A stretch of DNA of 64,000 bases from Paenibacillus terrae (GTDB taxonomy: Bacteria; Bacillota; Bacilli; Paenibacillales; Paenibacillaceae), in NCBI RefSeq assembly GCF_005217525.1, contig NZ_PNXQ01000014.1, positions 439,904 to 503,903 of the forward strand, given 5' to 3'. A model generated the notes under the pieces. It saw nothing but the letters and a program-made list of their open reading frames with translations, was not told the DNA's origin and ran no database searches. The position numbers and the translations under genes were made by a program. Positions 8,868-19,045 of this stretch are shown here, in pieces (positions within the stretch are counted from its first letter, which is position 1; the number at the start of each line of letters is the position of its first letter).

Positions 8868-11549
8868 ATGTCCAGAAGAAGGAAAAGGAAAAAGAAAGCC
8901 GCGTTTGGCGGAGTTCTAAAATTCGAAGTTTACGGCATTGTGCTGATTACATTGGCGGTCATTGCGCTGTCGGGTGAAGCGGCAGTCGGTCGGTCGCTTT
9001 CCAAGATGTTTGGGCTGGTACTGGGGAAGTTTTATTTTGTCATACCCCTGATTGGCATTTATTACGGTCTGATGGTGATGATTCACCGCAAATGGCCAAA
9101 TCAGTGGAACTCACGTAAAACGGGGCTGTTGCTACTGGTATTTGCCTTTACGCTTATGAGCTCTATTTCATCTATGGAGCAGCGTTTGGGGCCGATTAAT
9201 GCACTTCAACCAGGCGGGGTGATGAGCCAGATACATATAGATATGCGTGAGCAGTTGCTGTCGCCTGACAAGGAAGGCCATACCTCAATGCTGAATAAGG
9301 ATATTAGCGGGGGGTACATCGGCGCATTGCAGCTTACCGTGCTGTTGTGGCTGTTTGGTCTTATGGGTGCCAAGCTGATTATGATTGTAATGTTTGTGAT
9401 TTGTTTTATGCTGCTGACCCAGCTGTCTTATGTGGATCTGGTGCGAATTGTTCGGACGAAGCTGCTGGCGGCAGGGGGAAGCGTTCGAAAAAAATGGATT
9501 GGTAAAGCCACTCCACTTTCGGCATCTGTCAGAGGTACTGGGAATAAAAAAATCAAGTCCGAGACGATTCCTGCGTATGAGGAAGATATGGATGATGATT
9601 TTGATGAAATGCAGCCTCCTGCACGTAAGCAGCCGATTTTCTTTCAGCTGTTTGGTCTTAAAAAACCGGCTGGAGAGGACAAGTATGATCGTTCCGTTCA
9701 TGCTGATGAGGTTGATCATGAGCCTGCTTATGAAGCTGAGGAAGCACAGCCCTTATGGAGAGACGCCAAGCAAGCAGAAGAATTGCCCGATACTGTTGAA
9801 CACTTAGAGGAGGAAGCTTCTGTTCCGATAAAAAGGTCACCGATCATTCGGGATTTCTTCGAGCAGGTGAAGCATGAGGAAAAAAGACCTGAGGATGAAT
9901 CAGAGGCATCCTTGGCTGGGTCAGAGCAGACGGATTCATCTTATGATGAGTCGCTGGATGACAACTTTATAGATGCCGCTGTGAACACAGACACGGACGG
10001 TATGGCAACAATAGGTCATAATACACCGGACAGTGCAGACGGACGGGCCCAAGTGAATGCAACGGGGACGTCAGGCGAAGAGACTGAGGGCACAACTGCG
10101 GCCATTCCTACTCCACCGCCACCCAAGCCGTACAAGCTCCCTTCGTTCCGTTTGCTTTCCAAGCCACAAAACGTGGGCAAGGGTCTTGGGCAAAAGGATT
10201 ACATGCAAACGGCACGCAAGCTGGAGGCCACATTGGAAAGCTTTGGCGTACGGGCAAAGGTACTGGAGGTTGTCCGTGGACCTGCGGTGACTCGTTATGA
10301 AATTCAGCCGGACATTGGTGTGAAGGTCAGCCGTATTGTGAGCCTGACGGATGACATTGCGCTTGCGCTGGCTGCGAAGGATATTCGTATGGAGGCTCCA
10401 ATTCCAGGCAAATCGGCTATTGGTATTGAGGTTCCGAACAACGAGGTTTCTATTGTAACAATGCGTGAGGTTATGGAGACGACCGTTTTCCAGGAATCTG
10501 TATCCAATTTGTCCATCGCGTTCGGACGTGATATTGCAGGACAGACGATTGTTGGTAATTTGGCTAAAATGCCCCATTTACTTGTGGCCGGAGCAACCGG
10601 TTCAGGCAAATCGGTGTGTATTAACGGTATTATCACGAGTATTTTGTACAAGGCGAAGCCGGATGAGGTTAAATTTCTCATGGTCGATCCAAAAATGGTG
10701 GAATTGAACGTGTACAACGGTATTCCGCATTTGTTGGCACCGGTCGTTACCGATCCGAAGCGCGCTTCACTCGCTTTGAAAAAAATTGTAGTAGAAATGG
10801 AAAAACGTTACGAATTATTTTCCAAATCAGGAACCCGTAACATAGAAGGCTATAATAATTTGATGAAAGACAATCCTGCTGCGTTCCTGCCTTATATCGT
10901 CGTTATTGTGGACGAGCTGGCGGATCTGATGATGGTAGCTGCGGGGGATGTGGAGGATGCGATTGCAAGATTGGCCCAAATGGCGCGTGCCGCAGGGATA
11001 CATCTTATCATTGCAACGCAGAGACCGTCGGTTGACGTAATTACCGGAGTTATCAAAGCCAACATTCCTTCGCGTATTGCCTTTGGCGTGTCCTCGCAGG
11101 TAGATTCCCGTACAATACTGGACATGGGTGGGGCTGAGAAGCTGCTTGGGCGTGGGGATATGCTGTTCATGCCGATGGGTGCTTCCAAGCCGGTTCGCGT
11201 TCAAGGAGCGTTCATGAGCGATCAGGAAGTGGAGAACATCGTTAACTATGTGCGTGAGCAGGGCGAAGCACAATATGATGAAACGCTGGTACCGGAGATA
11301 GAGGAAGTATCGGCTAATGCCGATGAAATGCTGGATGAGTTGTACGATCAGGCTGTCAACATCATTTTGGAGGCCAAGCAAGCATCTGTATCTCTGCTTC
11401 AGCGCCGCATGAGAATCGGCTATACACGTGCGGCCCGGTTGATTGACTCTATGGAGGCTCGTGGTGTCATCGGTCCTTATGAGGGAAGTAAGCCCCGTGA
11501 GGTGCTTATTTCATTGGAGCAATATCAGCAAAACAAAGTCAGTTCCTGA
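8868..11549 (+). CDS. spoIIIE: DNA translocase SpoIIIE/FtsK
   Basis: Membrane-anchored hexameric ATPase that pumps the chromosome into the forespore and clears DNA from closing septa. It is 893 residues, about 100 longer than Bacillus SpoIIIE because of an acidic low-complexity linker (roughly 240-430). N-terminal transmembrane helices lie within about residues 18-190, then the linker, the alpha domain, and the RecA-like motor with Walker A GATGSGKS (575-582) and Walker [12 protein letters not shown] (around 680). A winged-helix gamma domain that reads polar DNA motifs ([23 protein letters not shown]) closes the protein. Position after tepA-ylzJ matches Bacillus spoIIIE. Confidence 0.94.
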   Translation: MSRRRKRKKKAAFGGVLKFEVYGIVLITLAVIALSGEAAVGRSLSKMFGLVLGKFYFVIPLIGIYYGLMVMIHRKWPNQWNSRKTGLLLLVFAFTLMSSISSMEQRLGPINALQPGGVMSQIHIDMREQLLSPDKEGHTSMLNKDISGGYIGALQLTVLLWLFGLMGAKLIMIVMFVICFMLLTQLSYVDLVRIVRTKLLAAGGSVRKKWIGKATPLSASVRGTGNKKIKSETIPAYEEDMDDDFDEMQPPARKQPIFFQLFGLKKPAGEDKYDRSVHADEVDHEPAYEAEEAQPLWRDAKQAEELPDTVEHLEEEASVPIKRSPIIRDFFEQVKHEEKRPEDESEASLAGSEQTDSSYDESLDDNFIDAAVNTDTDGMATIGHNTPDSADGRAQVNATGTSGEETEGTTAAIPTPPPPKPYKLPSFRLLSKPQNVGKGLGQKDYMQTARKLEATLESFGVRAKVLEVVRGPAVTRYEIQPDIGVKVSRIVSLTDDIALALAAKDIRMEAPIPGKSAIGIEVPNNEVSIVTMREVMETTVFQESVSNLSIAFGRDIAGQTIVGNLAKMPHLLVAGATGSGKSVCINGIITSILYKAKPDEVKFLMVDPKMVELNVYNGIPHLLAPVVTDPKRASLALKKIVVEMEKRYELFSKSGTRNIEGYNNLMKDNPAAFLPYIVVIVDELADLMMVAAGDVEDAIARLAQMARAAGIHLIIATQRPSVDVITGVIKANIPSRIAFGVSSQVDSRTILDMGGAEKLLGRGDMLFMPMGASKPVRVQGAFMSDQEVENIVNYVREQGEAQYDETLVPEIEEVSANADEMLDELYDQAVNIILEAKQASVSLLQRRMRIGYTRAARLIDSMEARGVIGPYEGSKPREVLISLEQYQQNKVSS

Positions 11550-11578
11550 CCATAGGCTTTACCGAAAATCGTATCCAA

Positions 11579-11648
11579 AATCGCTGTTTGTAAGTATGGT
11601 GGTTGTTTAAATCCGACAACACTAAGCGTACAGACAGCGATTTTTTTT
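11579..11648 (+). terminator. Rho-independent terminator after spoIIIE
   Basis: 11579-11592 (AATCGCTGTTTGTA) is complementary to 11629-11642 apart from one mismatch, followed by a run of eight T. Confidence 0.85.
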
Positions 11649-11696
11649 GTTTTTTTTAAGGAATAGGAGTGGCCGAATGAAAGAAGATTAAAAGGG

Positions 11697-11727
11697 TGAA
11701 TAGCTTTAAGCAGAGCTTGTCATAATA
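11697..11727 (+). promoter_or_regulatory. Putative sigma-G (forespore) promoter of sleB
   Basis: TGAATA (11697-11702), 18 bases, CATAATA (11721-11727). This fits the sigma-G consensus, and sleB is known to be a forespore gene in Bacillus. Confidence 0.65.
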
Positions 11728-11775
11728 AACGTAGCCATCCTGTTAATCCAACAAAAGAAAGGTAGAGCGCAGCAT

Positions 11776-12621
11776 ATGAAAAAGACAATGGTCTGGATTT
11801 GCACGGGTATTCTCGCAGCCTCGGCTATCACGTACACAGGACTTATTGCGAACGTCTCTGCGCAGCATGCAGAGCCGCTGAGCACACAGCAGGAAGTACA
11901 AGCAACACAGCCTTCCCAAGCGACATTTAGCACAGAGGCGGTTAATTACGGTTCCTACGGTCAGGATGTATATGAACTGCAATCCCGTTTGAAGCTGTTG
12001 GGCTTTTTCGGGGCGGAAGTGGACAGTCATTTTGGCAGCAGTACATTGAAGGCTGTTAAGGGCTTTCAAAAAGAGTTTGGTATCACCCCTGACGGAGTGG
12101 TTGGGGCAAAAACAAAGCTAAAGCTGGTGAATGCAACCCCTAATTGGAAACCGACGGAAACGCCTTTACATCGTAAAAATGAGGCTTCTGCTCAGGGGAA
12201 GACAGCGGATAATAATAAACCGGATCAAAAAGATGAAACAATGGGATCAGCTAATACGATGGGACTGTCTGACAACGATCTCAAAATTATGGCTAACGCA
12301 GTCTATGGTGAATCCCGTGGCGAGCCGTTTGAAGGACAGGTTGCTGTGGCGGCAGTTATTTTGAACCGGGTCAAATCCCCCAGCTTTCCAAACACACCGT
12401 CTGGAGTGATTTTTCAACCGGGGGCCTTTACAGCGGTAGCTGATGGTCAAATCTGGCTCACGCCAAATGAAACTGCAACAAAGGCAGTTCGCCAGGCACT
12501 GAACGGCTGGGACCCAAGCGGAGGCTGCCTCTATTATTTTAATCCAAAAACAGCCACCTCCAAATGGATTTGGAGCCGCCCGCAGGTAAAGACGATTGGT
12601 CAGCATATTTTCTGCATGTAA
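11776..12621 (+). CDS. sleB: Spore cortex-lytic enzyme SleB
   Basis: Lytic transglycosylase made in the forespore, exported to the cortex, and active in germination on muramic-delta-lactam peptidoglycan. It has a signal peptide (about residues 1-30, cut near SAQHA), a peptidoglycan-binding domain (residues 55-115, YGSYGQDVYELQSRLKLLGFF...GITPDGVVGAKTKLKL), a Lys/Asn/Gln-rich linker, and a C-terminal SleB/CwlJ hydrolase domain (155-281) with probable catalytic E179 in VYGESRGE. Length 281 is slightly below Bacillus SleB. No ypeB partner follows, unlike in Bacillus. Confidence 0.92.
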   Translation: MKKTMVWICTGILAASAITYTGLIANVSAQHAEPLSTQQEVQATQPSQATFSTEAVNYGSYGQDVYELQSRLKLLGFFGAEVDSHFGSSTLKAVKGFQKEFGITPDGVVGAKTKLKLVNATPNWKPTETPLHRKNEASAQGKTADNNKPDQKDETMGSANTMGLSDNDLKIMANAVYGESRGEPFEGQVAVAAVILNRVKSPSFPNTPSGVIFQPGAFTAVADGQIWLTPNETATKAVRQALNGWDPSGGCLYYFNPKTATSKWIWSRPQVKTIGQHIFCM

Positions 12622-12627
12622 ACCACC

Positions 12628-12659
12628 GAAGCAGCCGGGAGCTTGTCTCCGGTTGCTTC
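12628..12659 (+). terminator. Hairpin terminator after sleB
   Basis: GAAGCAGCCGG (12628-12638) pairs with CCGGTTGCTTC (12649-12659) with one G-U pair. The T tract that follows is broken (TTGGCTTTT), so termination may be partial. Confidence 0.65.
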
Positions 12660-12780
12660 TTGGCTTTTGCATCGTTAGAATAAAGATTGGCACACTTTAC
12701 CTCCTTACAGGAAAAAGATTTACAGCGGCTCATGCTAATCAAAGGCTAGACGAAATTGACGTAACAAAGGAGTTTTGGAC

Positions 12781-14061
12781 TTGAACAAAACAGGTTTCGA
12801 GCGTGGGACGCGCAGACAATTAAGGATTCATGTACTGCCAACCAAACGCTTCAAGACGTTTGCCATATCATTGTATGTAGGTACTCCACTACGAGAGGAA
12901 ACGGTAACCCGAGTCGGACTGACCCCATTCGTATTGCGAAGGGGTACAGAATCATATCCGCAGACTACACAATTCAGAGAACAATTAGAGCAATTGTATG
13001 GCGCGGGCTTTGGATTTGATGTATATAAACGCGGAGATTATCAAATCGTGCAATTTCGCATGGATACGATTAATGACAGCTTTGTCAACAGCTCGGACAG
13101 CTTGCTGGATCGTTCATTTGCTTTTCTCGGAGAGGTGTTGACAAAGCCTGCATTGGAGAATGGAGCATTTCACACCGGATACGTCCAGCAGGAACGGGAA
13201 AACGTACGTAAGAAGCTGGAATCTATAGTCAATGATAAAATCCGTTATGCTGGAGAGCGCTGCATGGAGGAAATGTGCAAAAATGAGCCTTATCGTCTGC
13301 ATCCCCTCGGTCAGCGGTCTGATCTGAATAGTATAGATGCGCAAGGCTTGTATAAAGCTTATGGAGAATGGCTAAATAACGCCAACATGGATTTGTATGT
13401 GGTTGGAGATACAACGCTGGAGGAAGTGGAGAAGTTCGTAGACCGCTATTTCCAATTGAACCGTTCTGAAGAAAAGGGATATGCTCATGAACAACCAAAA
13501 GCGGTGGAGCGTGATGTACAAACGGTGGTGGAGCGTCTTGATGTAAATCAGGGCAAGCTAAACATGGGACTGCGCACCCCGATTACGTATGGTGACGATC
13601 GATACGCCTCCGCACTGATGTACAACGGGATTTTAGGTGGTTATCCTCACTCCAAGCTGTTCGTCAATGTGCGGGAGAAGGAAAGTTTGGCGTATTACGC
13701 CTCATCACGGTATGACGGGCACAAGGGCATAGGGACGATTCAATCCGGTATCGAAATACCCAACTATGAAAAAGCGGTTACCATTATTCGCAAGCAACTG
13801 GAAGATACGCAAAATGGTGCGATTACCGAGCTGGAAATGACCCAGACACAGGCGATGATCCGCAATTTATTGAAGGAAATGCAGGATTCCGCTTTTGAAA
13901 TGATCGCTTACGATTTTAACAGACAGCTTTCCGGCAAAGATCGGACGGTAGATGAGTTGCTGAGCCAGGTGGAAGCTGTCAAGGTGGAGGATGTTCAGGA
14001 TGCCGCCCGGACGTTCCGACTGGACACCATTTATTTCTTGAGAGACCAGAAGGGGGAATAG
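12781..14061 (+). CDS. yfmF: YfmF, M16 peptidase-like protein without active-site motif
   Basis: M16-family fold protein of the YmfF/YfmF type; such proteins pair with an active M16 peptidase, and reference annotations tie them to EF-P 5-aminopentanol modification. No HxxEH zinc motif is present in the N-terminal half, so it is probably the inactive partner of YfmH, which starts three bases later. TTG 12781 is chosen over TTG 12775 because AAAGGAGT ends eight bases before it. 426 residues; the C-terminal half keeps the M16 pattern (NVREKESLAYYASSRYDGHKG). Confidence 0.85.
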   Translation: MNKTGFERGTRRQLRIHVLPTKRFKTFAISLYVGTPLREETVTRVGLTPFVLRRGTESYPQTTQFREQLEQLYGAGFGFDVYKRGDYQIVQFRMDTINDSFVNSSDSLLDRSFAFLGEVLTKPALENGAFHTGYVQQERENVRKKLESIVNDKIRYAGERCMEEMCKNEPYRLHPLGQRSDLNSIDAQGLYKAYGEWLNNANMDLYVVGDTTLEEVEKFVDRYFQLNRSEEKGYAHEQPKAVERDVQTVVERLDVNQGKLNMGLRTPITYGDDRYASALMYNGILGGYPHSKLFVNVREKESLAYYASSRYDGHKGIGTIQSGIEIPNYEKAVTIIRKQLEDTQNGAITELEMTQTQAMIRNLLKEMQDSAFEMIAYDFNRQLSGKDRTVDELLSQVEAVKVEDVQDAARTFRLDTIYFLRDQKGE

Positions 14062-14064
14062 CGG

Positions 14065-15345
14065 GTGGAGCACATACCTTATGAGCATTTGCAGGAAACG
14101 CTGTACTATGAAGTGATGGATAACGGATTGCACGTTTATGTGTTGCCCAAACCGGGATTCCAGAAGACATACGCTACATTTTCGACCAAATACGGCTCAG
14201 TCGATAATCATTTTCGTGTGGAAGGTCAGCAGCCGGTTAAGGTGCCGGATGGCATCGCCCATTTTTTGGAGCATAAAATGTTTGAAGAGCCTCAAGGTGA
14301 TATTTTCGCTACTTTTTCCTCCAATGGGGCATCGGCCAATGCATTTACGAGCTTTGATCAAACGGTATATTTATTTTCCGCAACCGAGCATATTCAGGAG
14401 AATTTGACCACATTGGTCAATTTTGTACAACACCCTTACTTTACAGATGAAAATGTGGAAAAGGAAAAAGGCATTATCGGTCAGGAAATCAATATGTATG
14501 AGGATAATCCGGACTGGCGGAGTTACTTTGGCCTGATCGAAGCGCTATACAAGGTCCATCCGGTGCATATTGATATTGCGGGTACCGTTCAATCCATCAG
14601 CACGATTACGAAAGAAACGCTGTATAGCTGTTATGAGGCTTTTTACCACCCGAGCAATATGATTCTTTTTGTGGTAGGCGGAGTGGATCCGGCGGAAGTA
14701 ATAGAACTGGTGCGTAACAATCAGGCGAAAAAGGATTACAAGCCGCAAGGAGAGATTGAGCGTATTTTTGACGAAGAGCCTGCTACTGTGGCAGAGAAGC
14801 GTCGTGAGGTAAAACTGGCGGTTTCTCTCCCTAAGCTGTTGTTCGGATTCAAAGAAGCCAAGGTAGGTCTCACGGGTGGGGAACTGCTTCGTCATGATCT
14901 GGAAACCAAGTTGATGCTTGATCTTTTGTTTGGTTCCAGCACGCAGCTGTATCAAAAGCTCTACGATGAAGACCTCATTTCAGATAGCTTCGGCCATGAG
15001 TACAACAGTACACCGCAGTATGCGTTCTCTGCTATCGGTGGAGATACAAAGGACCCGGATGGGCTGTTGGCGCGGATACGTGAAGAGGTGAGCTCCATTC
15101 AAAAACAGGGCTTCACGGCAGAACATTTTGAACGGGCACGTAAAAAGAAAATCGGCGGTTACCTGCGTATGCTTAATTCGCCCGAAAATATAGCGCATGA
15201 GTTTACGAGACACCGCTTCCGGGATAGCGATTTTTTCCAATTGCTTCCGGTCTATGAAAGTATTACACTTGAGGATGTTAACCGTCGTCTGAATGATCAT
15301 ATTCAGTGGGATCAGATGGCCATATCGCTGGTGGTGAGTCCGTAA
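14065..15345 (+). CDS. yfmH: YfmH, M16 zinc metallopeptidase
   Basis: Active partner of YfmF. The inverted zinc motif H66-F-L-E69-H70 lies in IAHFLEHKMFEEPQGDIF, and a downstream glutamate is available in EKEKGIIGQEINMYEDNPDW. GTG start at 14065 after AAGGGGGAA; 426 residues. The stop overlaps ymfI by one base (TAATG). The yfmF-yfmH-ymfI order matches Bacillus, where YmfI completes EF-P modification. The peptidase's own substrate is not evident. Confidence 0.9.
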   Translation: MEHIPYEHLQETLYYEVMDNGLHVYVLPKPGFQKTYATFSTKYGSVDNHFRVEGQQPVKVPDGIAHFLEHKMFEEPQGDIFATFSSNGASANAFTSFDQTVYLFSATEHIQENLTTLVNFVQHPYFTDENVEKEKGIIGQEINMYEDNPDWRSYFGLIEALYKVHPVHIDIAGTVQSISTITKETLYSCYEAFYHPSNMILFVVGGVDPAEVIELVRNNQAKKDYKPQGEIERIFDEEPATVAEKRREVKLAVSLPKLLFGFKEAKVGLTGGELLRHDLETKLMLDLLFGSSTQLYQKLYDEDLISDSFGHEYNSTPQYAFSAIGGDTKDPDGLLARIREEVSSIQKQGFTAEHFERARKKKIGGYLRMLNSPENIAHEFTRHRFRDSDFFQLLPVYESITLEDVNRRLNDHIQWDQMAISLVVSP

Positions 15346-16133
15346 TGCCCAGGGAGAGGGAACCGATAACCACCAAGGATGGGGAATTAAAAGCCCTTGG
15401 CGATACGACTGTGCTGATCACAGGAGCAAGCGGCGGGATTGGAGCGGCTATTGCGGAGCGTTTTGCGGCTGTTGGGATGAATGTGGTCATTCACTACATG
15501 AAGTCCCATGAAAAAGCGAATGAAGTTGCCCGCCGTTGTATGGCTTATTCAGGCAAGGTGATGACCGTGTCAGCGGATCTGCGGAGCAAGGAGCAGATTG
15601 AACGCATGCGGGAGAAGCTGGAGAATCACGGAATGAAGCCAGATATTCTTGTGAATAACGCTGGATTATCTCATTATGGATTGCTGACAGATGTGTCGGA
15701 AGAGGAATGGGATGAAGTGATGGCCGTCAATGTGAAGGGAACCTTTTTGTGTACGCAGGTTTTTATGCCGCACATGATTTCCCAACGCTATGGCCGTATC
15801 GTGAATGTGTCTTCTGTATGGGGAATATGCGGCGCTTCGTGCGAGGTGCTGTATTCCACCACCAAAGGCGGGATCAACGCATTCACTAAAGCACTGGCTC
15901 AAGAAGTTGCACCTTCCGGCGTAACGGTAAATGCGGTAGCTCCGGGTGCAGTGGATACGTCTATGCTGGATCATCTGGACGAAGGGGAAATTTCCAGTCT
16001 CGAAGAAGAAATCCCTGCCGGTCGATTGGCTCGGCCTGATGAAATTTCATCACTGGTTTATTTTCTGGCGCTTCCTGAATCTGGTTATATTAACGGGCAG
16101 GTCATTAGTCCTAACGGAGGATGGGTGACTTGA
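15345..16133 (+). CDS. ymfI: EF-P 5-aminopentanone reductase (SDR family)
   Basis: Short-chain dehydrogenase; the Bacillus homologue YmfI reduces the 5-aminopentanone group on a lysine of elongation factor P, which aids translation of polyproline stretches and swarming. It has the cofactor loop TGASGGIG, NNAGLSHYG, catalytic S in VNVSSVWG, and YSTTK. The frame is open from 15306, but ATG 15345 overlaps the yfmH stop and gives a compact 262-residue protein. The role is inferred from synteny and family; the fold alone would allow another substrate, such as 3-oxoacyl-ACP. Confidence 0.85.
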   Translation: MPREREPITTKDGELKALGDTTVLITGASGGIGAAIAERFAAVGMNVVIHYMKSHEKANEVARRCMAYSGKVMTVSADLRSKEQIERMREKLENHGMKPDILVNNAGLSHYGLLTDVSEEEWDEVMAVNVKGTFLCTQVFMPHMISQRYGRIVNVSSVWGICGASCEVLYSTTKGGINAFTKALAQEVAPSGVTVNAVAPGAVDTSMLDHLDEGEISSLEEEIPAGRLARPDEISSLVYFLALPESGYINGQVISPNGGWVT

Positions 16134-16238
16134 CGACAAGTACAGTGTTTGGAGGAAATCACCAGTATAGAGTGTACCTGAGAAGAACATATTATAACTG
16201 TTGATTTTAAATCTGAATCATCTAAGGAGGATTTAAGT

Positions 16239-16493
16239 ATGTCAACAGTTGTTCAGAATTTCGATACCTGGAAGAAGTTCCTTGGTCAGCGTGTGGAACA
16301 GGCGGAGAAGCTGGGAATCAGCCAGGATACCATTTCAGAGCTTGCTTATGAAATCGGTGATTTTCTGGATGAGAAGGTCGATCCGGCCAACCACTCCAAC
16401 CGCGCACTGAAAGAACTGTGGGGAGTTGCCGATGAGGACGAGCGTCACACTATCGCCCGGCTGATGGTCAAATTAGCCAAAAGCAACGCATAA
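16239..16493 (+). CDS. ymfJ: DUF3243 protein (YmfJ-like)
   Basis: An 84-residue helical protein of the DUF3243 family with no known function (VVQNFDTWKKFLGQRVEQAEKLG...). AAGGAGG precedes ATG 16239. It lies between ymfI and ymfK as in Bacillus and is ended by the hairpin at 16509-16533. Confidence 0.85.
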   Translation: MSTVVQNFDTWKKFLGQRVEQAEKLGISQDTISELAYEIGDFLDEKVDPANHSNRALKELWGVADEDERHTIARLMVKLAKSNA

Positions 16494-16508
16494 GCAGGAA
16501 CCAACATG

Positions 16509-16533
16509 AAAAGCTCCCTTTTGGGGGCTTTTC
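16509..16533 (+). terminator. Rho-independent terminator after ymfJ
   Basis: AAAAGCTCCC (16509-16518) pairs fully with GGGGGCTTTT (16523-16532), counting one G-U, around a TTTT loop. Confidence 0.8.
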
Positions 16534-16650
16534 TGTAATGGTTACAGAGCTGTTCTTGTAATTCCTTTGTAATTTATATATCATAAACGTGATTGAGGCT
16601 TATGCGATTGTGTTGAATACAGGAAGCCTTTAGGGTCTCAATAATTGGTT

Positions 16651-16680
16651 TTGTCGAATGGTGTTATTCTATGATACAAT
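16651..16680 (+). promoter_or_regulatory. Putative sigma-A promoter of ymfK
   Basis: TTGTCG (16651-16656), 18 bases, TACAAT (16675-16680), with TG one base before the -10 (extended -10). Confidence 0.6.
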
Positions 16681-16732
16681 AAGGCTTTGATTTGGAAATG
16701 TTAACGGTTTTGAATGTGAATGAGGTGCTAAC

Positions 16733-17506
16733 GTGACGGAGGAATTGAAACAGTGGTACATGGAGTACAAGATACATAAAAATCGTCCCGGATTGCTGGG
16801 AGACATTGCTTCCATGCTTGGTATTCTGGGGGTTAATATACTGACGATCAACGGTGTTGAAGGCGAAAGACGGGGGATGCTGCTGGAAACGGACGATGAC
16901 GAGAAGATACGCATTCTGGGAGATACTTTAAAAAAGGCCAGCAATATTACAGTTACGGCCTTGCGCGCTCCGAGGCTGGTCGATATATTGGCAGTAAGAC
17001 ACGGACGTTACATTGATCGGGATTCGGACGACCGCAAAACATTCCGCTTTACACGCGACGAGCTTGGGTTACTGGTCGATTTTTTGGGTGAAGTATTAAA
17101 GAGGGATGGAAATCAGGTGATTGGACTTCGCGGAATGCCTCGTGTGGGTAAAACCGAATCCATCATTGCCAGCAGCGTATGCGCCATGAAGCGCTGGACT
17201 TTTGTGTCTTCAACGCTCTTACGGCAGACGGTGCGGAGTCAGCTATCCGAAGAGGAAATGAACCCTAACAATGTATTTATTATTGACGGCATTGTGAGTA
17301 CAATTCGGTCAAATGAAAGACATTATCACCTGCTTCAGGAAATTATGAGCATGCCGAGTACGAAGGTTATCGAGCATCCTGACGTTTTTGTGCGTGAATC
17401 GGGATACAGCTTCGACGATTTCAATTTCATTATTGAACTTCGCAATAATCCGGCTGAGGAAATTATTTATGATACCTTTACAGCCAGTTATACTGAAGAT
17501 CTTTAA
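16733..17506 (+). CDS. ymfK: DUF3388 protein YmfK (ACT-like domain plus P-loop)
   Basis: 257-residue protein of the DUF3388 family, function unknown. The first 75 residues read like an ACT fold (MEYKIHKNRPGLLGDIASMLGILGVNILTING), the small-molecule-sensing module of amino acid enzymes. The rest has a P-loop-like GMPRVGKTES near residue 136 and a possible Walker B (NNVFIIDGIV). GTG start 16733 follows GAGGTG. It sits between ymfJ and rodZ as in Bacillus. Confidence 0.82.
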   Translation: MTEELKQWYMEYKIHKNRPGLLGDIASMLGILGVNILTINGVEGERRGMLLETDDDEKIRILGDTLKKASNITVTALRAPRLVDILAVRHGRYIDRDSDDRKTFRFTRDELGLLVDFLGEVLKRDGNQVIGLRGMPRVGKTESIIASSVCAMKRWTFVSSTLLRQTVRSQLSEEEMNPNNVFIIDGIVSTIRSNERHYHLLQEIMSMPSTKVIEHPDVFVRESGYSFDDFNFIIELRNNPAEEIIYDTFTASYTEDL

Positions 17507-17536
17507 ATAAGCGTAATTATACAAGGAGATGATGAC

Positions 17537-18652
17537 ATGTCAGAACTGGGTCAGCAATTAAAGGAGGCCCGGCTGCAAAAAGGATTGAGCCTTGACGATG
17601 TTCAGGAAATGACGAAGATACGCAAACGTTATCTGGAAGCCATTGAGACGGGCGATTACAAAGTGCTGCCGGGAAGCTTTTATGTCAGAGCTTTCATTAA
17701 AACGTACGCTGAAACAGTGGGTTTAAACCCCGACGAGATTCTGGAAGGACATAAAAGCAATGTACCTGAACCGGAGCCGGAAGCTGTCATGGAGCCTGTG
17801 ACACAGAAACGCTCCAGCCGTCCCGCTACGATTGGAAACCTTAAGTGGTTGCCGACTGCTTTAATGTGGCTTTTTCTGGTTCTCATTGTTGGGGTTATTT
17901 ATGCATATTGGGTGAGTAACAATCATACAGCTCCAAAAACAGCCGAGAATACAACGCCGATTACGACACCGATTACGTCCACTCCAAACAGCACCAAGGA
18001 GGGAACCACGACACCGCCGCAAAATACGACGACAACCCCTCCTCAGGGAAGTGCTCAGACGACCACGCCGAATAACGGTCAGACGGCAGCTCCAAATGGT
18101 GGCGGCGGACAAACCACTCCTGATGTTGGGCAAACGGGGCAAACCCAACCATCGGGAGGTACAGGAACGGATACGACCACTCCTGACAGTAGCCAACAGC
18201 CCAATACCACTACTCCGCAACAAGGTGTAACCGTGGCTCAGGATGGCAAGCAAGGCAAAACGACGATTTTTAAAGTGTCCAGTACAACCGGAGCTACAGT
18301 CAAAGTTGATATTAAGGCAACGGGAGAAAGCTGGCTTGAGGTATACAAGGGGCAAAACTCCCGTGGTGAAAAGCTGAGTTATGGCATGACCAAAAGTGGA
18401 GATGTCATGTCCTTTGATATAGGCCCGGAAGGCTTGTATATCAAATCAGGACGCTCTTCTGCCACGGATATTTCCGTAGCAGGCCAACCGATAACAGATA
18501 ATAAATCGACGACTCGGGTTTTAATACAGCAAGGAGAAGCTTCTTCGACCGGAACGAGTGCCGGGGTGAGTGGTACTACTACGGATTCGAATACAGGCAG
18601 TACGGGTTCAACTCAGAGCGGTATAGATTCTTCGACTACTGGCGGTGAATAA
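17537..18652 (+). CDS. rodZ: RodZ-family cell-shape protein
   Basis: Membrane protein that links MreB filaments to the elongation machinery. Domains: helix-turn-helix of the RodZ type (residues 1-75), one transmembrane helix (about 103-127, WLPTALMWLFLVLIVGVIYAYW), a long Thr/Pro/Gln/Gly linker (about 135-235), and a C-terminal DUF4115-type beta domain (about 240-330) with a Ser/Thr/Gly tail. 371 residues, longer than Bacillus RodZ because of the linker. It starts 30 bases after ymfK. Confidence 0.88.
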   Translation: MSELGQQLKEARLQKGLSLDDVQEMTKIRKRYLEAIETGDYKVLPGSFYVRAFIKTYAETVGLNPDEILEGHKSNVPEPEPEAVMEPVTQKRSSRPATIGNLKWLPTALMWLFLVLIVGVIYAYWVSNNHTAPKTAENTTPITTPITSTPNSTKEGTTTPPQNTTTTPPQGSAQTTTPNNGQTAAPNGGGGQTTPDVGQTGQTQPSGGTGTDTTTPDSSQQPNTTTPQQGVTVAQDGKQGKTTIFKVSSTTGATVKVDIKATGESWLEVYKGQNSRGEKLSYGMTKSGDVMSFDIGPEGLYIKSGRSSATDISVAGQPITDNKSTTRVLIQQGEASSTGTSAGVSGTTTDSNTGSTGSTQSGIDSSTTGGE

Positions 18653-18736
18653 ACCCTCTATTGCGCGGAAATACTAATGACTGTAATTCATGGAAAGCCA
18701 GTCATTTCATTTTCCGCAAAGTGAGGTGTATACATT

Positions 18737-18901
18737 ATGACCGTCAGCTGGATTGTGACAGGGCTTGGTATCATTGTCAGCCTGCTTGGTTATTATCTGA
18801 CCCCAAGCGCATGGGGCTATGGCATACTGGGCTTTGGTCTTGCACACATTGTGCTGGGACTTCTGGATATGTTCCGGAATCCATCCCGTAGCCATAGTTA
18901 G
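18737..18901 (+). CDS. Small two-helix membrane protein, unknown
   Basis: A 54-residue frame starting at ATG 18737, preceded by GAGGTG. Almost all of it is hydrophobic, with two helices split by YLTPSAWGYG (MTVSWIVTGLGIIVSLLGYY... and GILGFGLAHIVLGLLDMF), then a short basic/Ser tail FRNPSRSHS. It sits between rodZ and yajQ and is closed by the terminator at 18926. No family recognised. Confidence 0.7.
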   Translation: MTVSWIVTGLGIIVSLLGYYLTPSAWGYGILGFGLAHIVLGLLDMFRNPSRSHS

Positions 18902-18925
18902 AAAAGTTTACAGCTTGAATGAAAT

Positions 18926-18965
18926 AAAGGCGTTTTTGTCCTTAACTGGCAAGAGCGCCTTTTTA
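18926..18965 (+). terminator. Rho-independent terminator
   Basis: AAAGGCG (18926-18932) pairs with CGCCTTT (18956-18962), with an inner TTGTC/GGCAA stem and a T run. Confidence 0.8.
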
Positions 18966-18977
18966 GTGAGCGGATTA

Positions 18978-19007
18978 TTGGATTTTTGTAATTGACTAGC
19001 CTATAAT
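18978..19007 (+). promoter_or_regulatory. Putative sigma-A promoter of yajQ
   Basis: TTGGAT (18978-18983), 18 bases, TATAAT (19002-19007). Confidence 0.6.
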
Positions 19008-19045
19008 TAGTTATTGAACTTTGTTGTGGAAAGGAAAGTGAAACG

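Noticed and set aside
18661..18891. 76-codon + strand frame after rodZ
   Set aside because: Out of frame with the better-supported 54-residue membrane protein and lacks a ribosome site.
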